A stretch of DNA of 64,000 bases from Paragonimus westermani (lineage: Eukaryota > Platyhelminthes > Trematoda > Plagiorchiida > Troglotrematidae). The stretch's first letter is position 1, and the number at the start of each line of letters is the position of its first letter. The DNA is taken from positions 10,097 to 74,096 of the forward strand of contig QNGE01002990.1 in the NCBI GenBank assembly GCA_008508345.1, in the 5' to 3' direction. Shown piece after piece: positions 52,468-63,150 of this stretch. A program made the position numbers and the translations under genes. The notes beneath the pieces were generated by a model, which was given only the letters and a program-made list of their open reading frames with translations, did not search any database and was not told where the DNA came from.

Positions 52468-54035
52468 TACCTTCAAGTGGCTCATGACGGTCATGTGAAA
52501 CGGTTGCACCAGTTGGTATGTTTTATACATCAAGTGATTTTTTCCAACACATTTTCTCACTGTAGGTAAAAATTTGGTTTCAAAACAAACGCTCAAAGTT
52601 GAAGAAGATTTTAAGACAAGGTCAAGATCCTACAGCTTTTCTAAGTGGGATCTTAAACGAAGCATTGCCAGATCAATCGGTGAGTATTAGGACGTTTTCT
52701 GTGACGTTTCATGTCAATAACTTTTGTCTACGTTTGGTTTCCGTGTGTGTTCCAACTGATGTGATGTTCGTATGCTGAGACAAAAATGACCTCACTTGTC
52801 CACTTAAAACGCTTCAGTCCAAGTAACATGTAAGGACAGATGCACATTGTTTATTTCCTCATCGTACTTGTTAATTTTCTTGACAGGAAAGCGAAGATGG
52901 CACTTCACCGTCTACGACACCTCACCCGATGACAGATCGAATGTACGGTTCAACTACCAGTGATATCGGTGAAGCTAAATCTGAAAAGGGTTATCTCAAT
53001 GAATCGGATGAGAACAAAGTACCCGTAGTGAGTGAGGACCGAGTGAAGGCTATAGATAACCATATGGCTGATGTTGATAGTAACCTTATCAAAACAACGC
53101 CAAGCGGCAAATATGATTATGTTTCAAGTGACGCACAAAACAAGGAAACAAGGTATGAAGGACTCGGTCAGGTGAAAACTTACATCACTACTCAGGATCA
53201 AGATCAACTCATTAAAGATACTGCATCTTTTGTAGCTGGTCAATCACCCACCTCAAATGCTGGCAGCCAAACTCCTTTCTCATCTTCTTCATCCTACGCA
53301 GAATCAAAAGAAGAACTTTCTCCTCGACGGACAAGCAGAAGTTTAGGTTCAACTTGGAGCCCTATATTTTCAACACGACCACAGAATTCAGACCCACTAG
53401 ATGGCAATGCTCAACCGCAACACTTAGCAGCTCATTGTGTATCTGATAAGGACACTGCTATACAACGCAACCTTTGTACAAGTAAAGCCAGCAATGAACA
53501 GGATCATTTCGTTCAAAATATCAAGACAACGTTTACTCCCACATGCCTAGAAGCTCTTGCCACAGAAGGGATTTATCCACAATCTTCAGGTATGGACCAT
53601 ACGACTTTCAGTGTCACATGTCCGAGAACAAACTCCGGGTTCTACTCCTGGCTAAGTCATGCTCAAGATGTAAATAATGGCATTCTGTCTAGATTTTCAC
53701 AACCGTTCTATGCCGCAGAGCAGCCAAGAACCAATCAATACCACACCATCCGTGCCAATCATCCCAATCTATTCTCTACTGCTTACAGATTTCAGTGGGA
53801 TTCTTGTCCACACACGCACCTGAACAACAACACAACTGAACCCACGGTGTCTGACCATCATCATCAGCAGTATTTTCGTTACCCGTTCAGCACCGACCCT
53901 GACCAGGCAGGAAGCAACGTGAACACAATTACGTCAGAGCACATACCATATGATAACTATTCTATCCAGTCGCCTTTCGAACTGACTCAAACGGAACATG
54001 GACTTGTGGATAGTGCTAGGTTTTTTAAATCTTGA
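34830..54035 (+). CDS. dlx: Distal-less/Dlx-class homeobox transcription factor (four coding exons)
   Basis: The coding sequence is join(34830-36021, 44299-44540, 52566-52679, 52887-54035), 898 residues. The homeodomain (about 435-494) starts VRKPRTIYS and ends with [14 protein letters not shown]. The block [10 protein letters not shown] and the pair NRRF...QYL are Dlx hallmarks, and Gln50 and Asn51, which set DNA specificity, are kept. All four exons join in phase across GT/AG sites. The intron between homeodomain residues 44 and 45 is the Dlx position. By family knowledge the product is a nuclear activator binding TAAT-type sites; in planarians a dlx gene is needed for eye pigment cells. 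Typical Dlx proteins have about 280-330 residues, so this one is unusually long owing to Ser/Thr/Asn/Gln-rich arms. The start is the first ATG after an in-frame stop at 34794. Extra small exons in the 8 kb introns cannot be excluded. Confidence 0.9.
38851..39060 (-). repeat. Probable dispersed repeat with a tRNA B-box-like segment
   Basis: On the minus strand the segment GTGGGCTCCAACCCCGG resembles the tRNA B-box pattern GGTTCGAACCC, and the surrounding 200 bases read like a short interspersed repeat: open for 63 codons, with no protein family. No A-box, poly(A) tail or target-site duplication was identified. A tRNA-derived SINE is possible but not shown. Confidence 0.35.
39555..40060. other. 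CpG-rich block in dlx intron 1
   Basis: About 500 bases stand out for GC and CpG content in otherwise AT-richer intron. Overlapping open frames of 63-91 codons occur on both strands, as expected when stop codons are rare for compositional reasons. None resembles a known protein. It may be an inserted GC-rich repeat or a regulatory CpG block. Confidence 0.4.
41668..41825 (+). other. Exon-like frame with good splice sites inside dlx intron 1
   Basis: A frame preceded by TTTCTCCTGGCTTCCAG and followed by GTAAGT at 41826 would give a 158-base exon of about 52 residues, containing [20 protein letters not shown]. Its phases (enters with one base supplied, leaves at a codon boundary) do not fit between dlx exons 1 and 2, which need one base at the junction, so it is not a simple dlx cassette exon. 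It could be an exon of a nested or decayed gene, or chance. Confidence 0.25.
44299..44540 (+). CDS. dlx: dlx exon 2 (homeodomain helices 1-2)
   Basis: The exon follows a T-rich tract ending in CTCTCAG at 44292-44298 and ends at ...ACTCAG before GTGAGC at 44541. It encodes residues 398-478. A short linker with FPYPI precedes the homeodomain, as a YPYP-type motif does in other Dlx proteins. Homeodomain residues 1-44 follow, ending LGLTQTQ. Substitutions against the usual Dlx sequence include Ile-Trp at positions 10-11 (normally Ser-Leu). The exon ends exactly on a codon boundary. If the downstream intron were retained, 27 further codons would follow, to a stop at 44622-44624, giving a homeodomain without the recognition helix. 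Confidence 0.92.
46900..47093. repeat. Inverted repeat, 83-bp arms, 28-bp spacer
   Basis: The left arm (46900-46982) and right arm (47011-47093) are reverse complements with three mismatches by eye. The arms contain the segment AGGCCACCCGA and GTTGAAACGTAGAGTAC. The high identity implies a young insertion or ongoing gene conversion. It may be a fold-back MITE or two head-to-head terminal pieces of a retroelement. No flanking target-site duplication was identified. Confidence 0.9.
49600..50230. other. CpG-rich block in dlx intron 2
   Basis: A second GC/CpG-enriched stretch comparable to that in intron 1. It holds overlapping open frames on both strands: 117 codons at 49872-50225 (+) and 90 codons at 49928-50200 (-). 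Neither translation resembles a family, and open frames on both strands argue for a composition effect. It could be regulatory or a GC-rich repeat. Confidence 0.35.
52437..52462. repeat. (TA)13 microsatellite
   Basis: A pure 26-base TA run about 100 bases before the acceptor of dlx exon 3. Length variation here would sit close to the likely branch-point region, though not within it. Confidence 0.95.
52566..52679 (+). CDS. dlx: dlx exon 3 (homeodomain recognition helix)
   Basis: This exon has 114 bases, 38 codons, residues 479-516, phase 0 at both ends. It starts after TTTCTCACTGTAG and is followed by GTGAGT at 52680. It encodes [14 protein letters not shown] (homeodomain residues 45-58), including Trp48, Phe49, Gln50 and Asn51, then RQGQDP and a short tail. 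The NKRSK version, rather than NRRSK, also occurs in some Dlx proteins. The exon is too short to stand out by open-frame length; it was found by looking for the missing half of the homeodomain. Confidence 0.92.
52680..52886 (+). other. dlx intron 3 (207 bp)
   Basis: A short intron with GTGAGT donor and TTGACAG acceptor, lying in phase 0 directly after the homeodomain-encoding exon. It contains nothing else recognisable. Its size contrasts with the two 8 kb introns. Confidence 0.85.
52887..54035 (+). CDS. dlx: dlx exon 4 (C-terminal arm and stop)
   Basis: The exon begins after TTCTTGACAG at 52886 in phase 0 and is open for 382 codons to TGA at 54033-54035. It starts [14 protein letters not shown], a Ser/Thr/Pro stretch after the homeodomain, and continues as a polar, Ser/Gln/Asn-rich region. 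A YSWLSHAQ motif (Trp near residue 771) may correspond to the short Trp-containing motif in the C-terminal arm of other Dlx proteins. A His cluster (DHHHQQ) lies near residue 838. No other domain is visible. Confidence 0.88.
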   Translation, partial: ESEDGTSPSTTPHPMTDRMYGSTTSDIGEAKSEKGYLNESDENKVPVVSEDRVKAIDNHMADVDSNLIKTTPSGKYDYVSSDAQNKETRYEGLGQVKTYITTQDQDQLIKDTASFVAGQSPTSNAGSQTPFSSSSSYAESKEELSPRRTSRSLGSTWSPIFSTRPQNSDPLDGNAQPQHLAAHCVSDKDTAIQRNLCTSKASNEQDHFVQNIKTTFTPTCLEALATEGIYPQSSGMDHTTFSVTCPRTNSGFYSWLSHAQDVNNGILSRFSQPFYAAEQPRTNQYHTIRANHPNLFSTAYRFQWDSCPHTHLNNNTTEPTVSDHHHQQYFRYPFSTDPDQAGSNVNTITSEHIPYDNYSIQSPFELTQTEHGLVDSARFFKS

Positions 54036-57000
54036 TTGCAATTGAATGTGTCTGAATTACAAACATACTTGCTTGCATGCATGACTACGAGGAGGGGCCC
54101 GTAGCGCCTTACTTCAGAATACAGTTGTCCACGTTTAATTTATGACACTAGATGCCAAACCCTCATGTGTGCACACAAACAAACAAACTCGCTCCATCCA
54201 TTGTGCATTTCAACCCAAAACATTGTTGCGTTCAACTTGCTGAACTATGCTACTACACTTCTGCTCTCTTTCTGTAAGTAGCCGGGAATCTGAAGAGACA
54301 TGATAAAGCAGCAAACACGCATTGTGATTATTTCCTGTTATTTGTCTGAACATTCACGAAACAATACATACTGTACACAACAATCCATCAGTTTAAATCT
54401 TATTATGAAACTTTCGACTCGGTTCGTATTCCACGATATACGTTTCTTAACTGAATGGTGGATACTTCTGAAGAATGCCCTAAAGTCGATGCCCATCTTG
54501 TCAGTCAGTGTACTGGCTAGGTTGACATTAAGTCGAATGTAACATCCGCTTTCTGAAGCAGTGCATATTCAACTGTTAGTCTCGAATCTAGTGATCTGGA
54601 ATTTGTGATTATTCAGTTTATTGTTCGTGTGAGCTGACCGGTACACGATGGGAACTGAACAGTGTTCTGGGAGAAGTGGATGGAAGTCTGAATCGCATAG
54701 TTAAAACCTAACAATGAAACGTGCTGTTATATTAAACCTACATGCTTAACTTACTAGCTTGGGGGACCTGACAAAAGACACGTTTTCGACTAATCAGGCT
54801 TCAGGTGAACATTCACAAATGTGCTTCGACTTTTCGACCAATGCATTTAAATTGAGAGGTGAGGAATGGACGTATTTTTATTAAAAAAAGTATCTAAACT
54901 CTTACACCAATTTCTGTTTGAACGTTTTAACCAGCTTTGCTTACACTTAAAAGATTGAATGCAACGAGGGCTCCCAAATATAACAACAGCGTTGTGGATG
55001 GATACCAAAATAGCCAAACGCGTTCCATGGTCAGTAAATAGATGGCCATCGCCACCCCAAGCTAATTATGAGTTCCATACAAATTCACGTTTGTTTCATC
55101 TGAAAACTTGGACTATGATTCTTGTTGGAACCACATGTGAAAAGTGTATTTCATCACGTCTGAGATAATCCTAGCAGATTTCACTGAATAACTAATTCGC
55201 ATATGCGAGGGAACTGTTTTTTCTTGTGCGTCATAAAGGATATGAATGAAGAAATGGTTAGATTGTCTGTTGCGGCTGGTTCGATAAGTGGACCGTGTAA
55301 AACGATAAACTGATATGAAACAGTGCCTTAATTCGTCACTCATTAGAGTGCCTACAACTAGTACGTCATAAGTGTATTGTGAACAATAAAAACCTTGTTG
55401 TAGATAAAAGCTCAGGCAACCTAGATGAAGCACCCAGGAAAGTATATCTCTAGTGAGATCTAGTAAAATGTGCTTTCGCAGTTTAGTTTGAAAAATTCCG
55501 TATTTACCTTGCCGAAAAGCTTTTGACCGGTAGTTAACAAGTAACTTCATTTCTGTTTTATACATCTTTCTGTATATTGTCGAATTCGGATTTCTATCCA
55601 CTTAGTGGCATTGTATTCTGACCGATCACTGGAACCGTACTCAGAATCATTACTAGTGTGTTTAATATGACCTGCTTCACCGCGACGTATCTCAAACTTA
55701 CGACTACTTTTTTTGACCAATAACAGTTCCACGCAGTCGGTCCGTTTACACTGATACCTTTTTCGTTTCCAAACATTATATCATTACATTGATGTGCCCA
55801 GGACATGTGAATTTTAAACAAATTTAAGGGAGGTTGACTTTGTGCATGAGTTGTTGACACACGCTTCTTAACGATTAGGCTTCTTGTGGCTATCTTCTCC
55901 ATAGACCTTGTTGAAAGATGAAACCCAAACACCAATTGAAGTTCTGAAGGGTTCTGGGCTCTAGTGGTTATTGTGTTGTCGATTTGGCGTTTATTTGGTC
56001 GAAATAGGGTGACAGAACATTGTCCTTTACTGGTTTTCCCGTGAGACTGCATTCACTAAGGAATGTCACTTAATAGTGATAACTCAACTGACTATTGTGT
56101 TAGAGCTATGAATGTGTGAGCTGTCAGGTGGTTGAAGGTTTGTGTGAGCTGTTGTATTAGAACAGGCCAAATGACTGAGACTTCTACAAATCTACGATTC
56201 TTGTATCGGAACTCCACTTGAATTTTACCGTTTGCCCTCAGTGTCCCGTTCGGATAGTCGGTATGTTTCTACTGGGCCCATGTTGGACACCTAATTTCCC
56301 CTGTGGAATTGACTTAACCTAACCACGATTATAAGCTTTAAGGCTGGAAATTAGGGCGGCTTTTTCGTGTAAACTACTTCCAATAAGTAGACAGTTGCCC
56401 TTAACTCATCACGATAAAAGTTTCGCAACATGTTCGATTGTGCTTTTACGTAAGAACAACTAAATAGTCGTTCGAATGCCAAGTAAAAGAATTGGGCTCG
56501 AACATCGAACGAGCTAACAATCAAGTCGAATATGGCCATCGATAGTCGGATAAGACAAAAGAGATCCCACGCTGTCTAGAGGATTCATGATTCAAGTGTA
56601 GTGCACAAAGCATTCACTTTTAGAGCAGGACTGAACAAATAGTTAAATGAGTGGTTAGTTCCATGCACTTTTCAATAGTCTTCATACCAAGTAAATTGAT
56701 TGTTTCTTCTGGATTTTATGTCGTTTGCCAGCAGTGATCAAACTTTTGGGTCACCTCAGAAGTAATTAAAATGACCGCGTTTAACTCTAATCCACAAATG
56801 AGTGATCATCATTTCTCATCACAGCTGAACTCACGGATAAACTGTGCTTTGAGGAGATAACCATCACCTCTAAAATACTCACTTCAGTTTTGACTACTTG
56901 TTACATCTTGGGCGAATCAGTTTTATGCAGAACAGTAACAATAAAGCCTGTCTCACGGAAAGTGGGATAGAGCAAATAAACCCAACATCAATCGCAGATT

Positions 57001-60000
57001 GGTTACCAGGCTCGTCAAATTCATGCTGAATACCGCATGGTGGATGAATTCACACACTGTTAATTTCCGGATCGGGAGGTACAAACCATCTGAACCATCA
57101 TGTACTATGTGGTCTACTACCGGTTCTATCTATCTGACCTCACCCTATCAACCGAGTTTACGTCCCGAGTTGAATGGGCGATTTCGGAAGAAGATAGCGA
57201 GTTACAGATGTGTCGGGAAGGGGGATAGTCAACACCGTCACCATCATGCTCATACAGAGCTCCTCCCCCACAGGTACATACAGAAACTTAATCACAACAA
57301 TGGAGCGGACAGACACCTGTTTCGGAGGAGTCGTGTAGCAAGAAGATGATGTCCCGCTAAGTTCCACCCAGCAATTTGGCGTCCTAACTGGCAAACACAT
57401 TCCACTCGAACGACTTCCGATTCTTTCAACCTGTGCTGAATTTCAATCTGCTATTGATGTTTGCCAACTTTGAGGCTTACGACTCCACATGCCTTTCTGG
57501 TAACTTGGGATGATAATTTGATCTGAAAAAACATTCAGAAGAGCAAGATCTCAGCTTAACAAAAATGATTAACCTTTTCATAATCAGTCTTGTAATAGCC
57601 GCAACAGTTCAATAAAGAAAGATTTTTTGAGCTGACAGGTCAGCGATTTTAGATCAATCAGAGTCAGGTTTCTTTCAAATCATATTCTGTTCAACTACAC
57701 GAAGGTTATTCATAGGGCTGAAAGGTTACCTTAACCTAAATGAGACTGACTGATCATACGGCTGCCAGCTACACACCAAGATTATGCAAACCCCTGAGCA
57801 TTATCCACCAATGAACCTGACTGAGCATTTAATTGTGACAACTCAGTTGTGTCTAAGGTGGGGTTAGTGATGCCGTCGTCAACATGGTTGCTTCACGAGA
57901 ATGTGGACGGTCATGTAAGTGCAACTTGTGGGCACCGTGTGAACTGCTAAGAAGTTCATGTGGTTCATGAAACTCGTGTTTAGTACTTTTTCCGTCGGGC
58001 ATTCACTGAGGATTTTAATGCTGTTGGATAACCTGAGTTGTGTTCAGTTTATACAGAAAGGTGACTATTAGAAACTGTTCCCATAAGACATGACCATGCA
58101 CGGTCTACTTTTTCCAGTGAACCTACACGTAGGAATTTAAGGAATTTGTTTCAGTTGGGGTTTCATTCTTATCGACGTCGAAAATGGGTCAAACAAGAAT
58201 CTGGTCCCCAGTTACTGTTCGCCGCCACACTTATCAGCACTCGGTGTCTCTGTGCCTAGCTGTCTTTTGTACACGATGACAGCGGTACTCAGTTCGTTAT
58301 CTTCCTGATAAGCAGCCGAGTCATTTTCGCCAGAACCGAACAGAAATGAGCGATAGACTTCCGCATTTCTTTTGCTCAGCGCTCAATCCCAATGGCAGTT
58401 GCCAACCCACCTTTGCGTTTGACATGTTTTGACACATGGAGTCGATAACAAATTCTCACAACAACTTATCAATGTTTATCTGTAGTGACTAGGACTTCTA
58501 TTGAGGTTAAGATAAAACTCAATATAAGGGTAAGTAAGTACGACAGCATTGGAACGGTGAAGTTGACAATTCACCTCCAAGTTTGCAGTTGGGGACAGGA
58601 GGTTTATTTGGCTTGTGTGGACACTTTGAATACAAGTGTGGGTTGTGCTGTGCCAAATGTAGTAAGAATTGAATCAAGAGACGTTATTTACGGGACTTCA
58701 ACAGATAAGAATATCAAGATTTAAGGCTTAATTTATGGCCAAATTAAATGTAGCTTGACTTCATATCACTGACTATGTTGACCACGACTGAGAATTGATG
58801 TAACGGTTGCCCAAATTATCTAGGAGATCACTCTGACGAGCAATCAGTGCTAGTCAGTGGTATACCTTTTCCAATTTGCAAACGATTCGAGTCGGTAATA
58901 AGCCGTTGTGGGAATTCTTAGTTTCATTTAAACTATCGAATGGCGCCAGTGCTAGCTTACATAGCAGATATCAGTCACTGGAAGCAAACGTGCATGGGTA
59001 GATCCTGCTTTATTCCATATTGAACTAGAACGTCCCTGTAGGTTGTTTAAATATCTCTCTTTCCAGGATTTTTCGTAACGGATACCACGAGTTCGCAAAT
59101 ACGAGTATTTCAGCAAATGGGCTTTCTGAATCACTCCCTTCCTGTGTGCATTGGTGGTAGAGCTAAAATTTACGAAAAAAAATACATTTTAAACACCAAC
59201 TCACCTGGAGCGGTTCGTTATCGAAAATATAAGATATTCTTTTCGTATAATCATCATCATGTTAATTCACTTCAGTTTTTCACCCTGCTCATTCTACTGA
59301 TTATTATGACAGATGTTCCACGTCGCTAAACCATATGGGAGTAGCCAAAGAGCTGATCGATCTCAAATTCAGGTGCGTGCATCCCAGACATTTGAGAAAC
59401 CGAGTCAGTTATTCACTGTCGCTGTTCTCTGTAAACAAACCCACACCGCTTGTTTGCGTTAAGTTTGTTTAATTGGAACTGAACCATTTTTTAATACTTG
59501 GCTTGACTTTACCTCAGTGGAGTACACAACTTTCATGTTGAAAAGAAAATTGTTGATCACTGATTAAACTCTTTGTTTCAAACGACCCACTCAATCATTC
59601 GGTGAATCACAAGAATCCTGAAAATCATAACCACCTAGATCACTGCTTCCTTACCTCTATGAAACGCATCGGACACATAATGTGCGTTAACGTGTTGTAA
59701 CTAATTCTTATGAAACCTCGTTGTTTAGACAAGGCGGTACAGTTGTTTCATCCAATCTAACCTACTGTAAAGTATTTGGATAACACCCACGATCTTTTCT
59801 CCGGAGATTGCGCCATGTGTGTAGTGGATGGTCAGCTGTTCCTGATTATCCCCATGGTAGCCAGACACCTTGTAAAAACACTTCCTCAATTTTGTTAAGT
59901 ACAAATAGAACGGAAGTTCAAACTTCTCAACGATGACTGTGTATTGTTAGTTTGCTAAAGTGAACATACAAACGTGGCTGCAGCTCGTGTCTGTTCAATG

Positions 60001-60510
60001 GTTGAAGCATTTTGCACAGTTTTAGTTGTCTCTTGATGATTATGTTTAACGTCGACGAATCTTCCTTGCATAGCAATTTAACGCTTAGTTTAATCCTACC
60101 ACCTCTTCGTAGTGAATTTACTACTTAATGTATACAAATACAATTTGGTTGCCGATGTTATCCAAACATTACCTTATTTCCTGTTCACTTTGTTGTCGGT
60201 GAAAAGCTGGCGTGTCGGTTATATCCACCTGCCTGATATCCATCACATGTGAGACTGAGTTCACAGATCTATGTCCCAGCAGCTAGTATCATCCTCTCCA
60301 GAACGATGTAGGGCAGCATTTTTGAATCAAGTAACTTACGCAGTTGACCGAGGCGAGCTTAGAAGGATTCCTCACCTAGCTCGCTGTCTAACGTGTGACA
60401 AACAACATCTAGCAATACATCTTATGCTTCTTATGACCTCACCATTGATATTTTCGTTAAGTAAGCTGAACATTATTATTATGATCACAGCCTTCGTGTT
60501 CATATACAAT
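54036..60510. other. dlx 3' region and downstream gene-poor DNA
   Basis: The 3' UTR end of dlx is not determined. Candidate polyadenylation signals are ATTAAA at 54731-54736 and 54890-54895 and AATAAA at 55385-55390. Beyond these no gene is recognised. Two long minus frames, 162 codons at 55113-55601 and 152 codons at 55594-56052, overlap end to end and may be remnants of one repeat or retroelement, but no motif identifies it. A GC-richer segment near 57000-57420 has a 116-codon + frame over an 80-codon minus one and is also unrecognised. Confidence 0.4.
55113..56052 (-). other. Adjacent unrecognised minus frames (152 and 162 codons)
   Basis: Reading on the minus strand, a 152-codon frame (56052 down to 55594) overlaps the start of a 162-codon frame (55601 down to 55113). 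Both are longer than most random frames in this window. Neither shows a domain; the second contains several hydrophobic and aromatic residues but no clear membrane span. A frameshifted repeat-encoded protein would explain the arrangement. No family is recognised. Confidence 0.25.
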
Positions 60511-60513
60511 TTC

Positions 60514-60966
60514 CAGCCAGCCTCTTTCAAAAACAAGAACTAGACTCGAGTTTCTCTCTCAATAGAGCTCGTCAGTAGTGCATATCCTTGCCACGGCCAT
60601 TGACCTCACATTAGCACGACTGAATTAACAAATCTGAACGCTCAACCACTCTCGCTTGTGAGCACTGATCACGTTGCCCGATCGTCTCGAGAGGAGACAC
60701 AATAACTGTCCTGTTAACTCCAATCGATAACCCCGCGATTGGGTTAAAATCTCCGATCCCATTAAACCTGCAAGGCAATATTTTAGATTACTGATGAGTA
60801 GTTGGGGATTTGGTTTATTTTCAAGTTGAACATCATTCACATTTGCTCGCAACTCTCGTATTCAGAAAGACTTTCTAGCCAGCCTCTTCCGAAATGAAGC
60901 ACTACTGACGAGCTCCAATGAGAGCGAAACTCGAGTCTAGTGCTTCTTTACGAAAGAGGCTGACTG
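60514..60966. repeat. Fold-back repeat pair
   Basis: The segment 60514-60582 reappears as its reverse complement at 60898-60966, with about 60 of 70 positions matching by eye and about 315 bases between the arms. The shared core includes ACTAGACTCGAGTTT and GAGCTCGTCAGTAGTGC. The right-hand unit is also nearly palindromic on its own, since AGCCTCTTCCGAAATGAAGC near 60879 mirrors GCTTCTTTACGAAAGAGGCT near 60943. A third, diverged copy lies near 26.2 kb. A dispersed palindromic, MITE-like family is the simplest reading. Confidence 0.75.
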
Positions 60967-63038
60967 CAAATTCTACCTGAATGCGGAGGCTGCGGTCAAA
61001 ATTGAGTGATGTTCAACAGTAATTAGTATTATGCTGTACTGACATTAACCTAAACCGGCAGCAAATGGATTAATGTGGTCTGCTTTCCACTCATCGTATT
61101 GGCATCCTGACTCTAACCACTGGATTAATGTTAACCTCTGCTGCAGATCAAGATAAGCGTATTCTCTACTGTAAAGAAAGGTTTTTATCCCAGTGCAACA
61201 TAACAATTTAAGCGGAACACAGAAAACATCTTGGACAATTTAATTTGCATATTTTTTGAGCAGGATGCTCATCCGTCTACTTCATGGTGATCACTAGTGT
61301 CTGGTAAGCCCAATTTCAACGTGTGAGTTTTTCTAGTTTGAAGTGCTAAACAAAACTGCTTGATTTGGAGGCTGCTTGTAAGGTATCTGGCATGTGGAAG
61401 CTTCTTTCAATTCAGTTCACTGTACTGATGATCTTTTTACTACGGAAAGCTTACAAGTTTTGGATGTACTTTTCCTATTCGTTGACCGAAAAGTGCATCT
61501 GGTTTAAGTGTCAGTCTGCTCCGACGACCATGTTACACATTGGCCTAACGACATGTCGGCACACGTCTAGACGGAAGCAGCTGGAAGATTCTTACAGTGT
61601 TCCATGTCTAAACTGACACCAGACCGCTGGTTGGTCCGTGAAATGCAATACTCGCATGATTGGTGAACAATCCCCCACTTACGTCTGCTTGGGCAATGAC
61701 TAACAACATCAGTTGAATCAGCCCGTAAACATTTGAATGAACGCATATCAGTGAAAATCGGCGCCATTGACCACTTTCATAAGGTGACTGCTGATGCATA
61801 CTCAAACAGTTACTCACAAAAATGGTCGTGTGTTTGTTCATGTACACCAGATAAAGTTGAGCAACGTTTATGTGTGTTAACAACTCTTTCATTCAGATAA
61901 ATGTTTCACTATTCAGCTTCCAAAAGAAACACATAACTCAAGTTTTATTCTCGTCAAGTCTCATGAGTAGACTGCAAAAGAGGGCTTTAGTGTTACGCAT
62001 CCATATTCAGCAGAACATTACAAAGGAATTGTAGTTCAAGTTTTTTGAGTAAACCTTTTGTAGAAGTGGATGGAAAGAAAGACGAACTATAAGGCATCCT
62101 GAGTATCACGGAAACATCAACTTCAAATGAGTGGCCACAATAGACAGAAAGAAAGAAAGTGAGTCGGAAACAGATCTGACAGTCTTTTAACAGCCTTACT
62201 TAGTTCAGTCTGAGGAGGCGGATTGAGACTAGACGGTAACACATGAACGCGTGGTACAAGTGTAAGTGCCAGCGTACTGGAAATCGAAAACTACAGTTCC
62301 CAGTTGAAGACAAACAGTTGAGTATTTTCTATTCAGGTGATAACCACAGCCTTTCGTTTGCAGTTTTCAGCTGCCTTGGGTTGAATTTTAACAATTAACC
62401 ATAGTGTTAGAACATAGGAGAAACGCAAACATGCTGAAACGGTTTATTGAATACTTTAATCGGCGATCATGATAGATGTTTGAAATTAGTTTCGGATAGT
62501 GAAGAAAAACACTCCAAAAACAGGGCAGAATGCTTAATCACCCATCGGCAACATTTCCCTACAACGGAACTGATAACAGCAGGGTAGATGAAGAAATTTT
62601 ACCTACGCATACATAATTGAGAGGCATTGCCAAATTAGTTCAGTAAATTCAGTTCCTTCATCCAAAATGGGGATTCGGGATCCATTGGTCTGCAATTAAG
62701 CCAAGTATAACCATAATGCCCACCTTTCTGTTGACCTAATCGGGCAAACTGAACACCATCCACTTAGGATCGGTGTTTGGATGTTTATTCGGTCATCTAC
62801 TGTTAGGCTTGTGAAGCAATAGATGACGAGGTCAGCTGACAACCACAGGGATCAGACTAAGAGTTTTGGTTCAGGCCAAGGGATACACCGCAGGCAAGTT
62901 TTAACAAAATGATACTAGGGTCTGATATGTGCTCTCGAAGTAAGCGAGCAAGGAAGTTAATTTGAACGTGAAAACTGTAAACAATTATGGTTGCTGCTCA
63001 ACGTGTAACTAATAATCCACGAACCGTAATAGGTATAC

Positions 63039-63043
<5 letters not shown>
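60967..63043. other. No gene recognised
   Basis: About 2 kb in which the only notable frames are 83 codons (+, 61365-61616) and 94 codons (-, 61608-61892). Neither has a recognised domain or splice context. A short imperfect GAAA-type run lies near 62140-62160. Confidence 0.4.
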
Positions 63044-63082
<39 letters not shown>

Positions 63083-63149
63083 NNNNNNNNNNNNNNNNNN
63101 NNNNNNNNNNNNNNNNNNNNNNNNNNNNNNTATATATATATATATATAT
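63044..63149. repeat. TA microsatellite containing an assembly gap
   Basis: A TA tract runs to 63082, is replaced by 48 N at 63083-63130, and resumes to 63149. The gap almost certainly marks a collapsed or unsequenced continuation of the same repeat, whose true length is unknown. The open frames crossing it are artefacts. Confidence 0.97.
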
Positions 63150-63150
63150 G

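Larger units (their letters stand above)
44541..52565 (+). other. dlx intron 2 (8,025 bp) splitting the homeobox
   Basis: A GTGAGC donor and a CACTGTAG acceptor bound the intron, which falls exactly between homeodomain codons 44 and 45. It contains a long inverted repeat (46900-47093), a CpG-rich block (about 49600-50230) and a TA tract. The largest frame, 133 codons on the minus strand at 48374-48775, is unrecognised and may be repeat-derived. No nested gene is supported. Confidence 0.85.

Noticed and set aside
52056..52596. Minus frames of 81 and 89 codons next to dlx exon 3
   Set aside because: They are shadows over AT-rich intron, the TA tract and exon 3 itself.
57000..57420. Possible retroelement polyprotein fragment
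   Set aside because: Open pieces exist on both strands, but no protease, reverse transcriptase or integrase motif could be read.
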